DNA from: Mesorhizobium sp.
GTDB taxonomy: Bacteria; Pseudomonadota; Alphaproteobacteria; Rhizobiales; Rhizobiaceae
Direction: 5' to 3'
Assembly: GCF_024710845.1 (NCBI RefSeq)
Contig: NZ_JANJTZ010000041.1
Span: forward strand, 44,658 to 108,657
DNA length: 64,000 nucleotides
Part shown: positions 25,663 to 34,581 of the stretch, in pieces
Position numbering within the stretch: position 1 is the stretch's first letter
Layout of the letters: each line of letters begins with the position of its first letter
Notes under the pieces: model-generated
Databases searched by the model: none
What the model was told of the DNA's origin: nothing
Seen by the model: the letters and a program-made list of their open reading frames with translations, nothing else
Made by a program: the position numbers and the translations under genes

Positions 25663-27075
25663 ATGTGGATGGATGAGATGGTTGAGGTGTTGAGTGGACA
25701 GGATCTGATCGAAGCCGGACTGGCGCAGGGCAAGTGGTTCCGTGACGTGCTGGCGGCCGGCAACGATGTCCTCGCGCGCGGCGGCTCGCACGCGGAGGCG
25801 ATCGCGGCCGCGCGGGCCTTCGAGCCGCCGCCGGCGATCCCGCTGCATGCACAGGATGCGGTCCCGTTCCACATCAACATCGTCGCCGAGAACGACCACG
25901 AGGCCGCGAATGTCGAAGCCGTGAGCAACTCCATGCGCGCGTTGATGCGCACGCCAGTGGTACGCGCCGGCGCAATCATGCCCGACGCCTGCCCGGCCGG
26001 CCCTCTCGGGACGATTCCGGTCGGCGGCGTGGTGGTTTCCGAGGCCATTCACCCCGGCATGCACTCGGCCGACATCTGCTGCTCGATGGCGATCTCGACC
26101 TTTCCGGGAGCGTCGCCTGCCGCCCTGCTCGACGCGGTCCATGCGGTGACACATTTCGGGCCCGGCGGGCGGCCGCGCGGCCAGCAGATCCGGCCCCCGG
26201 CAGAGGTCGCCGCCCGAATCGACGCCAATCCCTACCTGCGCGACAACATGAGCGCGGCGATCGAGCATTTCGGCACGCAGGGCGACGGCAACCATTTCGC
26301 CTTCGTCGGCACGCTGAAGTCGACGGGCGAAACGGCCCTCGTGACCCATCACGGGTCGCGCGCGCCGGGCGCCCGGCTCTATTCGCGCGGCATGAAGATC
26401 GCCGACGAGTTCCGCAAGCGGCTGTCGCCGGCGACGCTGTCCCAGAACGCCTGGATCCCCGCCGACACGCGGGAAGGCGACACCTACTGGGACGCGCTGC
26501 AGACGATCCGCGCCTGGACGAAGGCGAACCACGAACTGATCCACGACCTCACGGCGGAGCGTCTTTCCGCGAAGGTCGGCGACCGGTTCTGGAACGAGCA
26601 CAACTTCGTCTTCCGGCGCTCGGACGGCCTGTTCTACCACGGCAAGGGAGCGACGCCCGCCTTCGACGGCTGGGCGGCCGACGCGACCGACCTGACGCTC
26701 ATCCCGCTCAACATGGCGGAACCGGTGCTGATCGTGCGCGGCAAGGATGCGGCACACGGGCTCGGCTTCTCGCCGCACGGTGCAGGGCGCAACTTCTCGC
26801 GCACCCAACACCGGCGGCTGCAGGGCGACCGGAGCGTCGAGGAGATCTTCGCCGAGGAAACGAGTGGAATCGACGCGCGGTTCTTCTCGGGCGTGACCGA
26901 TATTTCGGAACTGCCGAGCGCATACAAGAACGCCGCCGCCGTCCGCCGGCAGATCGAGGACTATGGCCTTGCCGACATCGTCGACGAGGTGCTGCCCTAT
27001 GGCTGCATCATGGCCGGCGACTGGGAAGCGAACGCGCCCTGGCGCAAGCGCAGGCAGGGCCGGCCGCAGATGTGA
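25663..27075 (+). CDS. rtcB: RtcB-family RNA ligase, divergent type
   Basis: A 470-residue RtcB protein. It joins RNA 3'-phosphate or 2',3'-cyclic phosphate ends to 5'-OH ends using GTP and Mn2+. Expected motifs appear in altered form: HSADICCSM for GYDIGCGM (the metal-ligand Asp and Cys kept), GTQGDGNHF for the G-x-GNHF loop, THHGSRAPG for [14 protein letters not shown] for HRKGA, and [11 protein letters not shown] for SMGHGAGR with the guanylylated His. All metal and catalytic residues seem intact. It is last in the rsr-Y RNA-rtcB unit. No rtcA gene follows. Confidence 0.93.
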   Translation: MWMDEMVEVLSGQDLIEAGLAQGKWFRDVLAAGNDVLARGGSHAEAIAAARAFEPPPAIPLHAQDAVPFHINIVAENDHEAANVEAVSNSMRALMRTPVVRAGAIMPDACPAGPLGTIPVGGVVVSEAIHPGMHSADICCSMAISTFPGASPAALLDAVHAVTHFGPGGRPRGQQIRPPAEVAARIDANPYLRDNMSAAIEHFGTQGDGNHFAFVGTLKSTGETALVTHHGSRAPGARLYSRGMKIADEFRKRLSPATLSQNAWIPADTREGDTYWDALQTIRAWTKANHELIHDLTAERLSAKVGDRFWNEHNFVFRRSDGLFYHGKGATPAFDGWAADATDLTLIPLNMAEPVLIVRGKDAAHGLGFSPHGAGRNFSRTQHRRLQGDRSVEEIFAEETSGIDARFFSGVTDISELPSAYKNAAAVRRQIEDYGLADIVDEVLPYGCIMAGDWEANAPWRKRRQGRPQM

Positions 27076-27127
27076 CAAGCGTCCCCGCGCCTTGCCGCAC
27101 TGCACCCTGCCTGCTAAAGCCCGGCGC

Positions 27128-28942
27128 ATGACCTTCCCGCTCGACCACATCCGCAATTTCTCGATCGTTGCCCATATCGACCACGGCAAGTCGACGCTCG
27201 CCGACCGGCTGATCCAGCTCACCGGCGGGCTCGACGCGCGCGAGATGGAGGGCAAGGAGCAGGTGCTCGACAACATGGACATCGAGCGCGAGCGCGGCAT
27301 CACCATCAAGGCGCAGACGGTCAGGCTCTACTACAAGGCCAAAAACGGCGAGGACTACATCCTCAACCTGATCGACACGCCCGGCCATGTCGACTTCGCC
27401 TACGAAGTCTCGCGCAGCCTGCGCGCCTGCGAAGGCTCGCTGCTGGTGGTCGACGCCAGCCAGGGCGTCGAGGCGCAGACGCTCGCCAATGTCTACCAGG
27501 CGATCGATGCCAATCACGAGATCGTCGTGGTGCTGAACAAGGTCGACCTGCCGGCGGCCGAGCCCGAGCGCATCCGCGAGCAGGTCGAGGAAGTGATCGG
27601 CATCGACGCGAGCCATGCCGTGCTGATCTCGGCCAAGACGGGCCTGGGCGTGCCCGACGTGCTGGAGGCGATCGTCAACCAGCTGCCGCCGCCGAAGGAG
27701 GGCGATCCGGCAGCGCCCTTGAAGGCGATGCTGGTCGACAGCTGGTACGACACCTATCTCGGCGTCATCGTTTTGGTGCGGGTCATCGACGGTACGCTGA
27801 AGAAGGGCCAGACCATCCGCATGATGGGCGCCGACGCGAAGTATCTGGTCGAGCGCACCGGCGTGTTCACGCCCAAAATGGTGACCGTCGACGAGCTCGG
27901 CCCCGGCGAACTCGGCTTCTTCACCGGCTCGATCAAGGAAGTGGCCGACACGCGCGTCGGCGACACCATCACCGAGGACCGCCGCCCGACGGCCGAGATG
28001 TTGCCGGGCTTCAAGCCGGCGCAGCCGGTGGTGTTCTGCGGCCTCTTCCCGGTCGACGCCGCCGATTTCGAGGACCTGCGCGCCGCGATGGGGAAGCTCC
28101 GCCTCAACGACGCCTCGTTCTCCTATGAAATGGAAACCTCCGCCGCGCTCGGCTTCGGCTTCCGCTGCGGCTTTTTGGGCCTGCTCCACTTCGAGATCAT
28201 CCAGGAGCGGCTGGAGCGCGAGTTCGACCTCGACCTGATCGCCACGGCGCCGTCCGTCGTCTACCGCATGGCGATGACCGACGGCTCGGTGAAGGAGTTG
28301 CACAACCCGGCCGACATGCCCGACCTGGTGCGCATCGACCATATCGAGGAGCCGTGGATCCGCGCCACGATCCTCACCCCCGACGACTATCTCGGCTCGA
28401 TCCTCAAGCTCTGCCAGGACCGGCGCGGCATCCAGCACGACCTCTCCTATGTCGGCAAGCGCGCCATGCTGATCTACGACCTGCCGCTGAACGAGGTCGT
28501 GTTCGACTTCTACGACCGGCTGAAGTCGATCTCCAAGGGCTATGCCTCGTTCGACTACCACCTGACCGACTATCGCGAGGGCGACCTGGTCAAGATGTCG
28601 ATCCTGGTCAACGAGGAGCCGGTCGACGCGCTCTCCATGCTGGTCCACCGCACGGCGGCTGAAAAGCGCGGCCGCGTCATGTGCGAGAAGCTGAAGGAGC
28701 TGATCCCGCAGCACATGTTCAAGATCCCGATCCAGGCGGCCATCGGCGGCCGCGTCGTCGCCCGCGAGACCATCTCGGCGCTGCGCAAGGACGTGACCGC
28801 CAAATGCTACGGCGGCGACATCACCCGCAAGCGCAAGCTGCTCGACAAGCAGAAAGAGGGCAAGAAGCGGATGCGCCAGTTCGGCAAGGTGGATATTCCG
28901 CAGGCGGCGTTTATTGAAGCGCTGAAGATGGGGGACAACTAG
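27128..28942 (+). CDS. lepA: Elongation factor 4 (LepA)
   Basis: A 604-residue translational GTPase, the standard length. G1 is [16 protein letters not shown]2 [12 protein letters not shown]3 DTPGHVDF and G4 NKVDLP; the family-specific C-terminal domain ends with [21 protein letters not shown]. LepA acts on the ribosome under stress and in initiation or biogenesis. It starts 52 bases after rtcB but is a housekeeping gene with its own promoter in most relatives. Confidence 0.97.
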   Translation: MTFPLDHIRNFSIVAHIDHGKSTLADRLIQLTGGLDAREMEGKEQVLDNMDIERERGITIKAQTVRLYYKAKNGEDYILNLIDTPGHVDFAYEVSRSLRACEGSLLVVDASQGVEAQTLANVYQAIDANHEIVVVLNKVDLPAAEPERIREQVEEVIGIDASHAVLISAKTGLGVPDVLEAIVNQLPPPKEGDPAAPLKAMLVDSWYDTYLGVIVLVRVIDGTLKKGQTIRMMGADAKYLVERTGVFTPKMVTVDELGPGELGFFTGSIKEVADTRVGDTITEDRRPTAEMLPGFKPAQPVVFCGLFPVDAADFEDLRAAMGKLRLNDASFSYEMETSAALGFGFRCGFLGLLHFEIIQERLEREFDLDLIATAPSVVYRMAMTDGSVKELHNPADMPDLVRIDHIEEPWIRATILTPDDYLGSILKLCQDRRGIQHDLSYVGKRAMLIYDLPLNEVVFDFYDRLKSISKGYASFDYHLTDYREGDLVKMSILVNEEPVDALSMLVHRTAAEKRGRVMCEKLKELIPQHMFKIPIQAAIGGRVVARETISALRKDVTAKCYGGDITRKRKLLDKQKEGKKRMRQFGKVDIPQAAFIEALKMGDN

Positions 28943-28949
28943 CGCTTTA

Positions 28950-28998
28950 TCCTCCCCCGTTCACGGGGGAGGGGGACCGCCGAAGGCGGTGGAGGGGG
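28950..28998. repeat. C/G-rich palindromic repeat after lepA
   Basis: TCCTCCCCCG...CGGGGGAGG followed by GGGACCGCCGAAGGCGGTGG, two adjacent stem-loops. The same composite recurs at 29428-29551, on the other side of the DUF559 remnant. Confidence 0.75.
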
Positions 28999-29030
28999 CG
29001 TTGCAAACAACCGAGGCTGCGTCCAGCCCC

Positions 29031-29410
29031 TCACCTCCTCGCCCCCTCCGCAATCATCAGCAGCACCCCCTCCAGCGCCTTCTCGTCCAGCACATCCCGC
29101 GCCGCGATCCGTATCACGCGAACGCCGTGCGCGGCGAGCCAGCCATCACGCCGGAGGTCATGGTTCATCTGTTCCGGCACATCATGATGCGCGCCATCAA
29201 CCTCGACAGCCAGCTTCCCCTCGGCATGATAGAAATCCAGCACGTACGGCCCGACCGGATGCTGGCGGCGAAACCGCAGACCGTCCAGACGCCGCCCGCA
29301 GGCAGTCCCACAGGATCGCCTCCGGCAGGCTCAGGTCGCGACGGAGCAGCCTGGCACGCTGGAATGTCTTCCGTTCCGCCCGCGTGAATGGCCCCCGACG
29401 CCATTCCGAC
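29031..29410 (-). pseudogene. DUF559 endonuclease-like gene, frameshifted
   Basis: On the minus strand one frame encodes PFTRAERKTFQRARLLRRDL then LSLPEAILWDCLR, the start of DUF559 proteins. After one extra base near 29290 a second frame continues RLDGLRFRRQHPVGPYVLDF and on to EVDGAHHDVPEQMNHDLRRD, ending IAEGARR. Together they match a ~125-residue DUF559 protein, a relative of very-short-patch-repair-type nucleases, so a single frameshift has broken the gene. The start codon is not clear. Confidence 0.7.
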
Positions 29411-29427
29411 CGTTCCGGACCTAAGGC

Positions 29428-29551
29428 GCCCCCTCCACCATGCTACGCATGGTCCCCTCCCCCGTAAACGGGGGAGGATAAGGTCGCGACGCCTCCGCCG
29501 ATCCTCCCCCGCAAGCGGGGGAGGGGGACCGCCGAAGGCGGTGGAGGGGGC
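29428..29551. repeat. Tandem C/G-rich palindromes
   Basis: Two copies of the CCTCCCCCG-N4-CGGGGGAGG stem-loop (29455-29480 and 29505-29530), flanked by CTCCACCATGCTACGCATGG and by GGACCGCCGAAGGCGGTGGA. Same family as 28950-28998. Confidence 0.75.
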
Positions 29552-29816
29552 ACGAATCCATGTCCAGACCGCCCGCCGTCCGCGAGGGTGAGATCGCGAT
29601 GATACAAGCGATACTGCCGCGGACCGGCGTGGGGGCGGGCGGGCGGGGTGTTGGTGTCGATGAGTTGGGAGAGGTGATGCGTTGGCCACATGTTCGCAGC
29701 GGTCCCCCAATCCCGACCACCGCTGCCTAGGCGCGACCGACGGCAAGCACCGGAATGTTCAGTGACAGTATGCGAGCGCAATCAAAACGCTGAAGTCCGC
29801 CTTATCTTCAGCCAAA

Positions 29817-31862
29817 CTATCCGCCTATCGCCTTAGTTATCAGCGCTGACCAATCCCGCCAGTTTCTCGTTTCCTGATTCTTCATCTCCCTGACTATTGC
29901 AAGCTTGAACGCCGCTTCCGATCGACGAGGCTGAACAGCCTTATGTAGATCAGAAATAAGCCTCTTCCCGTCGCAAAGCGATGCCCAATCGGCTTCCCAC
30001 TGCCGCTGCATTTCCTGTTTTTTCTGCTCTACTCCAGCGCGAAATGTTTCCGTCCATTCTGCTTCACTTTGACCTGATAGGCTGTCTCTCGCGGATTTCA
30101 TCCGTCCGTAAAGTCTCTGGACAATCTCATCCAAATCCCCGTCAACGTCCGTCTTTTGCAGAGAGGAATTGGCGTACGAGTAGCTGTTATATTGCTGTCG
30201 TGCGGCGATCGAATCGATCTGGCGAAACGCCAGTTCACGCAACAATTTTACTACTTGTCCCGAGCTAAGGATCGGAGTTTCTGCATAGTCCCTACTACGA
30301 AGCAATTCAGATAACGCGTCGACGTCGATCATATAATTTTCAATACATCTTACTGGCCACTGAACAATCTTTATACGAGCAGAATCACGAAACTTCGAAA
30401 CATCATCATCCTTGTCAAAGAAAAAGTATAAGTTTGAGACGGCCTGGCCAGATCGCTCCAATTCCTGCATCTCCTTAATTGATTCCTCGATCTGATTTCG
30501 CCCGCCCTTAGGCCTCAAATTCAAACGCCTAAACAGCTGAGGGAAGGCAAACGTGATGATCTCCACGTCAGTTGGGCCTTCAACAAACGCCGTCCCTTCA
30601 TAAAGCATATTCTCGCTTATCGAGCTTCCGAGCCTCGTTATAGCTTCCGAGTATTCATCAAGCGATTTTTTCCCCACCGGGCTTACATCGGAGCTTGATT
30701 TCAGATGAAGTAGCTGACATTCGCTATTAGAAAACGCTGATGTTAATATTTCAGGCGAGTGAGAACACATTATGAATTGAATATCTCTTTCGTCGCAATA
30801 TTCACGCATCATAAATGACACCAAATCGCGGCTGACGGCGGGATTTAGATGTAATTCTGGCTCGTCAAAAAGAGCAATTCCTCCGTTCTGGATGGTTCGA
30901 GCCACTAATAATAAAGTCAATGATATATTCTTCTCTCCGCTGCTGAGAGAATCGAGCTCAATCATCGATCCGGTGGCTTTATCACTCGTCATTACCTCAA
31001 GCAGACCAAGCTCATTTAACCTTATCGAATCAATCGTCCTGCTTCGAAGGAGCCCAGAAAATATCTTCTCGAAATCATCTTTTATTGTTGTTGTTTTATC
31101 GCCAAGTATTAATGAATTGATTATGAGATTTTTTAGCCTCGTGTACTTTAGCTGCGGTTGAGAATTATGGGACTCCAGCTGCTGCTGAGCGTCCGCTGCG
31201 CCTAACTGTAGACCCACCTCTCCCATGGGGAGGGCTCGATCTGCAGGAAAATACGAAAATAGAGTACTACTTGGCGGAAGGTTATTGTCGAGGAAACCGA
31301 AGAGGACACCTGCTAGGGGGTCAGCAGCTATAACACTGCCAGTCTGGGAATCCAGTGAGACCCCGAGCAGGAGTGTCCGATTGGTTTGCAATCGCTTCAA
31401 CGCACTTTCTGTTTCCTGAGTAGCCTCCGCGAGAGCGTCACGACCTCTTGGAGACTGCAAAAACTGAATTAACGCGGCAGTTCCCAAGAACGATTGACCG
31501 ATACGCGCGGCGACTAGGCTTTGCGCAATCGCAGGGACCGAATTCCGCAACGTTCCGGCTTCCGCATCCGTTACGATCACGTTAAACCTAATATCGACCG
31601 CCCTTGTTTTGTCTCTCGCAATCGTATGCAGGAACAACCTTTGCGGAAAATGCGGACTCGCTGCCCCCAAGGAAATAAGCACCTGATTAGTCTCATTTGC
31701 ACTTCTTGGGGCTATCAGCGCCTTAACGAGTCTGATGGATTGGAGGATCGTTGATTTGCCCACTGCATTTGGACCTACGATCACATTAATCTTGTCGCCA
31801 AAATCACAGCTAATATCGGTCAGTGCCCGGAAATTTCGGACTTCAATATGCGATATGTGCAA
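29817..31862 (-). CDS. AAA ATPase with C-terminal TOPRIM/DUF4435-like domain (defence-like)
   Basis: A 681-residue protein of the OLD/PARIS-type architecture. The SMC-like ATPase has Walker A NVIVGPNAVGKST (~residue 30), signature LDSLSSGEKN (~305) and Walker B ALFDEPELHLNP (~327), then a CSHSPEIL switch. The C-terminal part has an acidic Glu (FVEGPTDVEI, ~423), FFDKDDD (~479) and CIENYMID, as in TOPRIM/DUF4435 nucleases. It could be a fused sensor-effector anti-phage gene. Base composition is clearly more AT-rich than its neighbours, which indicates transfer. It stands alone. Confidence 0.75.
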   Translation of the reverse strand: MHISHIEVRNFRALTDISCDFGDKINVIVGPNAVGKSTILQSIRLVKALIAPRSANETNQVLISLGAASPHFPQRLFLHTIARDKTRAVDIRFNVIVTDAEAGTLRNSVPAIAQSLVAARIGQSFLGTAALIQFLQSPRGRDALAEATQETESALKRLQTNRTLLLGVSLDSQTGSVIAADPLAGVLFGFLDNNLPPSSTLFSYFPADRALPMGEVGLQLGAADAQQQLESHNSQPQLKYTRLKNLIINSLILGDKTTTIKDDFEKIFSGLLRSRTIDSIRLNELGLLEVMTSDKATGSMIELDSLSSGEKNISLTLLLVARTIQNGGIALFDEPELHLNPAVSRDLVSFMMREYCDERDIQFIMCSHSPEILTSAFSNSECQLLHLKSSSDVSPVGKKSLDEYSEAITRLGSSISENMLYEGTAFVEGPTDVEIITFAFPQLFRRLNLRPKGGRNQIEESIKEMQELERSGQAVSNLYFFFDKDDDVSKFRDSARIKIVQWPVRCIENYMIDVDALSELLRSRDYAETPILSSGQVVKLLRELAFRQIDSIAARQQYNSYSYANSSLQKTDVDGDLDEIVQRLYGRMKSARDSLSGQSEAEWTETFRAGVEQKKQEMQRQWEADWASLCDGKRLISDLHKAVQPRRSEAAFKLAIVREMKNQETRNWRDWSALITKAIGG

Positions 31863-31912
31863 TGTCGTCCCTCATCCTAACGTGTTGATGATTCTATGAG
31901 TAACATTGTGGA

Positions 31913-31924
31913 CTAGTATACTAG
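31913..31924. promoter_or_regulatory. 12-base palindrome before the ATPase gene
   Basis: CTAGTATACTAG, a perfect palindrome 50 bases upstream of the ATPase start, within an AT-rich segment that probably holds its promoter. The rest of the stretch 31925-32136 shows no gene. Confidence 0.4.
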
Positions 31925-32136
31925 CTATATCAATTGGAGCTAACTTGAATGTAGCGATCGCAAAGCACCTCCCGCAGCGTATGAAGCGTCCTTTAGGAGG
32001 TGAACGCTGACACGATCGGAGCTACGACAGAAAATTGACACGGGGAGTGCGGGTTTACACTTCCGCCAAGACAGCATGCCAACGTCGCGATCAGCACCAC
32101 GTTGACGACTACTCCATCAGGCGGGCACTGTTTCCA

Positions 32137-32162
32137 CTCCACCTGTCTCTGAGACAGTGGAG
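32137..32162 (-). terminator. Hairpin after the DUF1579-like gene
   Basis: CTCCACCTGTCTC-T-GAGACAGTGGAG forms a 12-bp stem with one bulged base, directly after the minus-strand stop at 32164. No U tract follows, so the terminator role is tentative. Confidence 0.4.
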
Positions 32163-32163
32163 C

Positions 32164-32727
32164 CTAGGCCCTCTCAAACCGCATCACCCAGTTCTTCTCC
32201 CAGGTCCGCCCGCCGTCCGCCGACATGGCCTGTTCCCACACCGGGGCCTCGCCGGCCGTCCAGTGGAACCTGACCTTGACCGGCACGCCGCCCTCCACAT
32301 CGTCGCCGAAGAAGGTGCCGTGGCCGCCCTCGAAGCGGCCGACGGTGGGCGGGAACAGGCGGTGGCTGATCGTGTCCGACCAGTAGATCGACCAGAGGCC
32401 GGTCGCGGGGTCGTAGAGCCGCAGCGTCATGCCGGTGAAGCCCTTGTCCGGAACGAACATCTGCTCGAGATTACCGCCGTGAATGACCGGTTCGCGAAGC
32501 GAATCGGTCGTCCCGGCGGCACGATCGAAGGTCGGCGAACGCCGGGGAGCCGCCGAAGGCAGCGGGGTCCCCGACCGGCCTGCCGGATGCGGCATCACCT
32601 TCTCCACCTTCGACGTCGCGGGAAAGACCTCCCAGTCGGTCGAGCCCTTCAGCCGCTCGCGCAGCCGCTCGTTGGCGATGCGCCATTCGCCCACCAAGAA
32701 ATCGAAATCGCCAAAGCCCTGCATCAT
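32164..32727 (-). CDS. DUF1579-like protein carrying an in-frame repeat insertion
   Basis: A 187-residue protein. The N-terminal part (MMQGFGDFDFLVGEWRIAN, RERLKGSTDWEVFPATSKVE) and the second half (GFTGMTLRLYDPATGLWSIYW, GRFEGGHGTFFGDD) resemble lipocalin-like DUF1579 proteins. In relatives a short linker joins them. Here ~35 residues, rich in Pro, Arg and Ser, separate them. These are encoded by a repeat element also found just upstream of the gene. The reading frame stays open, so a protein with a surface insertion may be made. Function unknown. Confidence 0.65.
   Translation of the reverse strand: MMQGFGDFDFLVGEWRIANERLRERLKGSTDWEVFPATSKVEKVMPHPAGRSGTPLPSAAPRRSPTFDRAAGTTDSLREPVIHGGNLEQMFVPDKGFTGMTLRLYDPATGLWSIYWSDTISHRLFPPTVGRFEGGHGTFFGDDVEGGVPVKVRFHWTAGEAPVWEQAMSADGGRTWEKNWVMRFERA
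32486..32585. repeat. Repeat element inside the DUF1579-like CDS
   Basis: The stretch starting CCGGTTCGCGAAGCGAATCG and running through CCGGCGGCACGATCGAAGG matches the intergenic element starting at 32797 (CCGGTTCGCCAAAGGCGAAT, CCGGCGGCATGACGAAAGG). Both carry the same short hairpins. About 100 bases are inserted and stay in frame. Confidence 0.65.
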
Positions 32728-32796
32728 GTCCTCCCGCCGATGGCGCTTCATACGACAGGGCTGCTGACAGGGGAGTGGCAGGAGAGGGGTGAGGCG

Positions 32797-33020
32797 CCGG
32801 TTCGCCAAAGGCGAATTCGTCATGCCGGCGGCATGACGAAAGGCGTCGAACGGTGAGGCCCGGTCGCCCAAAGGGCGATTGGAAGGTCCAGTGGACCTTT
32901 CGAAGGGCCGAACGAGCTGCCGCAGGTAGCGGGACCCGCCCAGGGTGCCGATTCGCCGAGGGCGGATTCGTCATCCTAGGGCAAGTGAGGCGAAGCCGAG
33001 CGTGACCCTAGGATCCTGTG
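32797..33020. repeat. Mosaic palindromic repeat upstream of the DUF1579-like gene
   Basis: A string of short hairpins: TTCGCCAAAGGCGAA, GTCATGCCGGCGGCATGAC, TCGCCCAAAGGGCGA, AAGGTCCAGTGGACCTT, and a final CCTAGGGCAAGTGAGGCGAA element ending GACCCTAGG. It ends at the left side of the IS110 element. Confidence 0.7.
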
Positions 33021-33039
33021 TGTTTGGTTGGTGCTAGAA

Positions 33040-33180
33040 GGATAGCGGGAAGGAGGCCGACGGGATCCTGATCGCCGGCTTGCCGGCAGATCGCGGTAAT
33101 GGCTCGGCCCCTTCCCGCCTGCCCGTCAACCTGAACAGTTGCACGAGGCTGTCGCCACAGACCTCGCACACAGGAATAGG
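33040..33180 (+). ncRNA. Candidate IS110 bridge RNA
   Basis: The untranslated leader folds into a long hairpin: GCGGGAAGG-A-GGCCGA (from 33045) pairs with TCGGCC-CCTTCCCGC (to 33118), and inside it GATC-GCCGGC-TT-GCCGGC-AGATC forms a further stem. Position and size fit the bridge RNA that IS110 recombinases use to pair target and donor DNA. The guide loops cannot be assigned from this sequence alone. Confidence 0.5.
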
Positions 33181-33184
33181 CTCC

Positions 33185-34111
33185 ATGACCATACAGGACA
33201 ATTACGTCGGGTGCGACATGGGCAAGGGGACGATCGATGTCTTCGAGGAGACGCGCGGCACCTTCCTGCGCGTCGCCAATGAGGCGGCTGCCCTGGCGGC
33301 CTTCGCGGCTGGTCTTCCCCGCCAGTGCTTCGTCATCTTCGAGGCGACCGGCGGCTATGACAGGCTTCTGCGGCATGCGCTGGCCGAGGCCGGGATCGCC
33401 TTCGCCCGTATCGACCCGGCGCGGGCGCGCCACTTCGCAAAGCTGCACGGGCAGCACGCCAAGACCGACCGGCTCGACGCCCGCATGCTGTGTCGGCTGG
33501 GCGCGAGCCTGATGCCAGATCGCACCCCGGCGCCTTGCCCCGAGCGCGAGCGGCTGGTGGCGCTGGCGCGTCGGCGCGACCAGCTGGTCGACATGCGCGC
33601 CAGGGAACGCCGGCATCGCGAGGAAGCCTTCCATACCGATATCGAAGCCGACATCGAGGCTGTGATAGCCAGCCTGGACGGCCATATCGCTGGGATCGAG
33701 GCCGAGATCGACCTGCTCGTGCGCGAAAGCGGCAGTTTGGCCGAGCAGGCGGCGCGGCTCGCCTCGGCTCCAGGTGTCGGACGCGTCACCGCGCTCAATC
33801 TGATCGCCCATATGCCCGAGCTCGGAACCTTGTCGCCCAAGGCCGCTGCAAGCCTGGCCGGCCTGGCGCCGCTCAACAACGATTCCGGCAAGCGGCACGG
33901 CCGCAGGTCTATCCGTGGCGGGCGGCCAAGGGTCCGAAAAGCACTCTACATGGCCGCCCTCAGCGCAATCAGGGCCAACACCCGCCTCAGAACCTTCTAC
34001 ACCGCGCTCGCCGCCCGTTGCGGCTCGAAGAAGGCAGCCATCATCGCAGTCGCGAGAAAGCTCCTGACCATCCTCAACGCCATGGAAAGGAACAAAGCCA
34101 ACTTCGCATGA
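33185..34111 (+). CDS. IS110-family recombinase (transposase)
   Basis: A 308-residue DEDD recombinase. The N-terminal RuvC-like domain has YVGCDMGKGTIDV (first Asp), FEATGGYD (Glu) and KTDRLDARML (Asp pair, ~residue 100). After a coiled-coil (~residues 125-190) the Tnp domain has LASAPGVGRVTALNL and GLAPLNNDSGKRHGRRSI, with the conserved Ser, then RKALYMAAL. Full length, apparently intact. It starts at ATG 33185 after AGGAATAGG. Confidence 0.92.
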   Translation: MTIQDNYVGCDMGKGTIDVFEETRGTFLRVANEAAALAAFAAGLPRQCFVIFEATGGYDRLLRHALAEAGIAFARIDPARARHFAKLHGQHAKTDRLDARMLCRLGASLMPDRTPAPCPERERLVALARRRDQLVDMRARERRHREEAFHTDIEADIEAVIASLDGHIAGIEAEIDLLVRESGSLAEQAARLASAPGVGRVTALNLIAHMPELGTLSPKAAASLAGLAPLNNDSGKRHGRRSIRGGRPRVRKALYMAALSAIRANTRLRTFYTALAARCGSKKAAIIAVARKLLTILNAMERNKANFA

Positions 34112-34207
34112 CACAGTTGCCATGCCATGACATGGCGGACGATCCCGGCGGCGCAGACCTCCGAGCCAGCACGACGCCAACCCTGACCGCTGTGCACCTT
34201 ATCGCCG

Positions 34208-34495
34208 TCACGGCATGGATCCTCGGCACAAGGCCGAGGATGACGAAGGCGCGGGGTCTACCGTTCCGAACACCGCCGCCCCGTGCATCGATTTCCGCAC
34301 GCTCCCGCGTTCCGCTGCCCTCGGAGCCCTCGCAATCCGCCCCTCCCCTCCGGCCGTCATCCCGGGCGCCGGAGGCGAACCGGGATCCATTCTTCTCTCC
34401 GGTTACACGCCGAAAGCGCCCCCGCGGAAAGACCGTCGGTGTCTCTCACCCGGCCGCCAATGGATCCCGGCTGACCTCCGGTCGCCGGGATGACG
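34208..34495. repeat. REP-like palindromes right of the IS110 element
   Basis: Three elements: ATGGATCCTCGGCACAAGGC running into CGAGGATGACG (34213-34243), then TCATCCCGGGCGCCGGAGG to GGATCCATT (34353-34388), then AATGGATCCCGGCTGACCTC to GGGATGACGA (34459-34496). The second and third are inverted to each other. The rest of 34140-34580 shows no gene. Confidence 0.7.
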
Positions 34496-34581
34496 AGGCA
34501 CTCGATCGTTCCGCGGCAAAAAAAATCGATCCACCTCCTTGCGCCGCTCCACCACACTGTCCGCGATGAAAGGAGGCGCAG

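Larger units (their letters stand above)
33020..34140 (+). mobile_element. IS110-family insertion sequence
   Basis: A transposase gene with a ~165-base structured leader, located between two palindromic repeats of the chromosome (ending at 33020, and another starting at 34208). IS110 elements lack terminal inverted repeats and often insert into REP-like sequences, so the exact ends cannot be read here; the coordinates are approximate. Confidence 0.75.

Noticed and set aside
27076..27127. rtcA cyclase after rtcB
   Set aside because: Only 52 bases separate rtcB from lepA, and no RtcA-like protein occurs in the window.
29388..29591. ORF through the C/G-rich repeats
   Set aside because: It reads through palindromic repeat DNA and has no protein-like features.
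29561..29816. Retron or toxin partner next to the AAA/TOPRIM gene
   Set aside because: No reverse transcriptase, msr/msd structure or second ORF is visible on either side of the ATPase.
33008..34180. 390-residue minus-strand ORF across the IS110 element
   Set aside because: Antisense to an intact recombinase, with no known domain.
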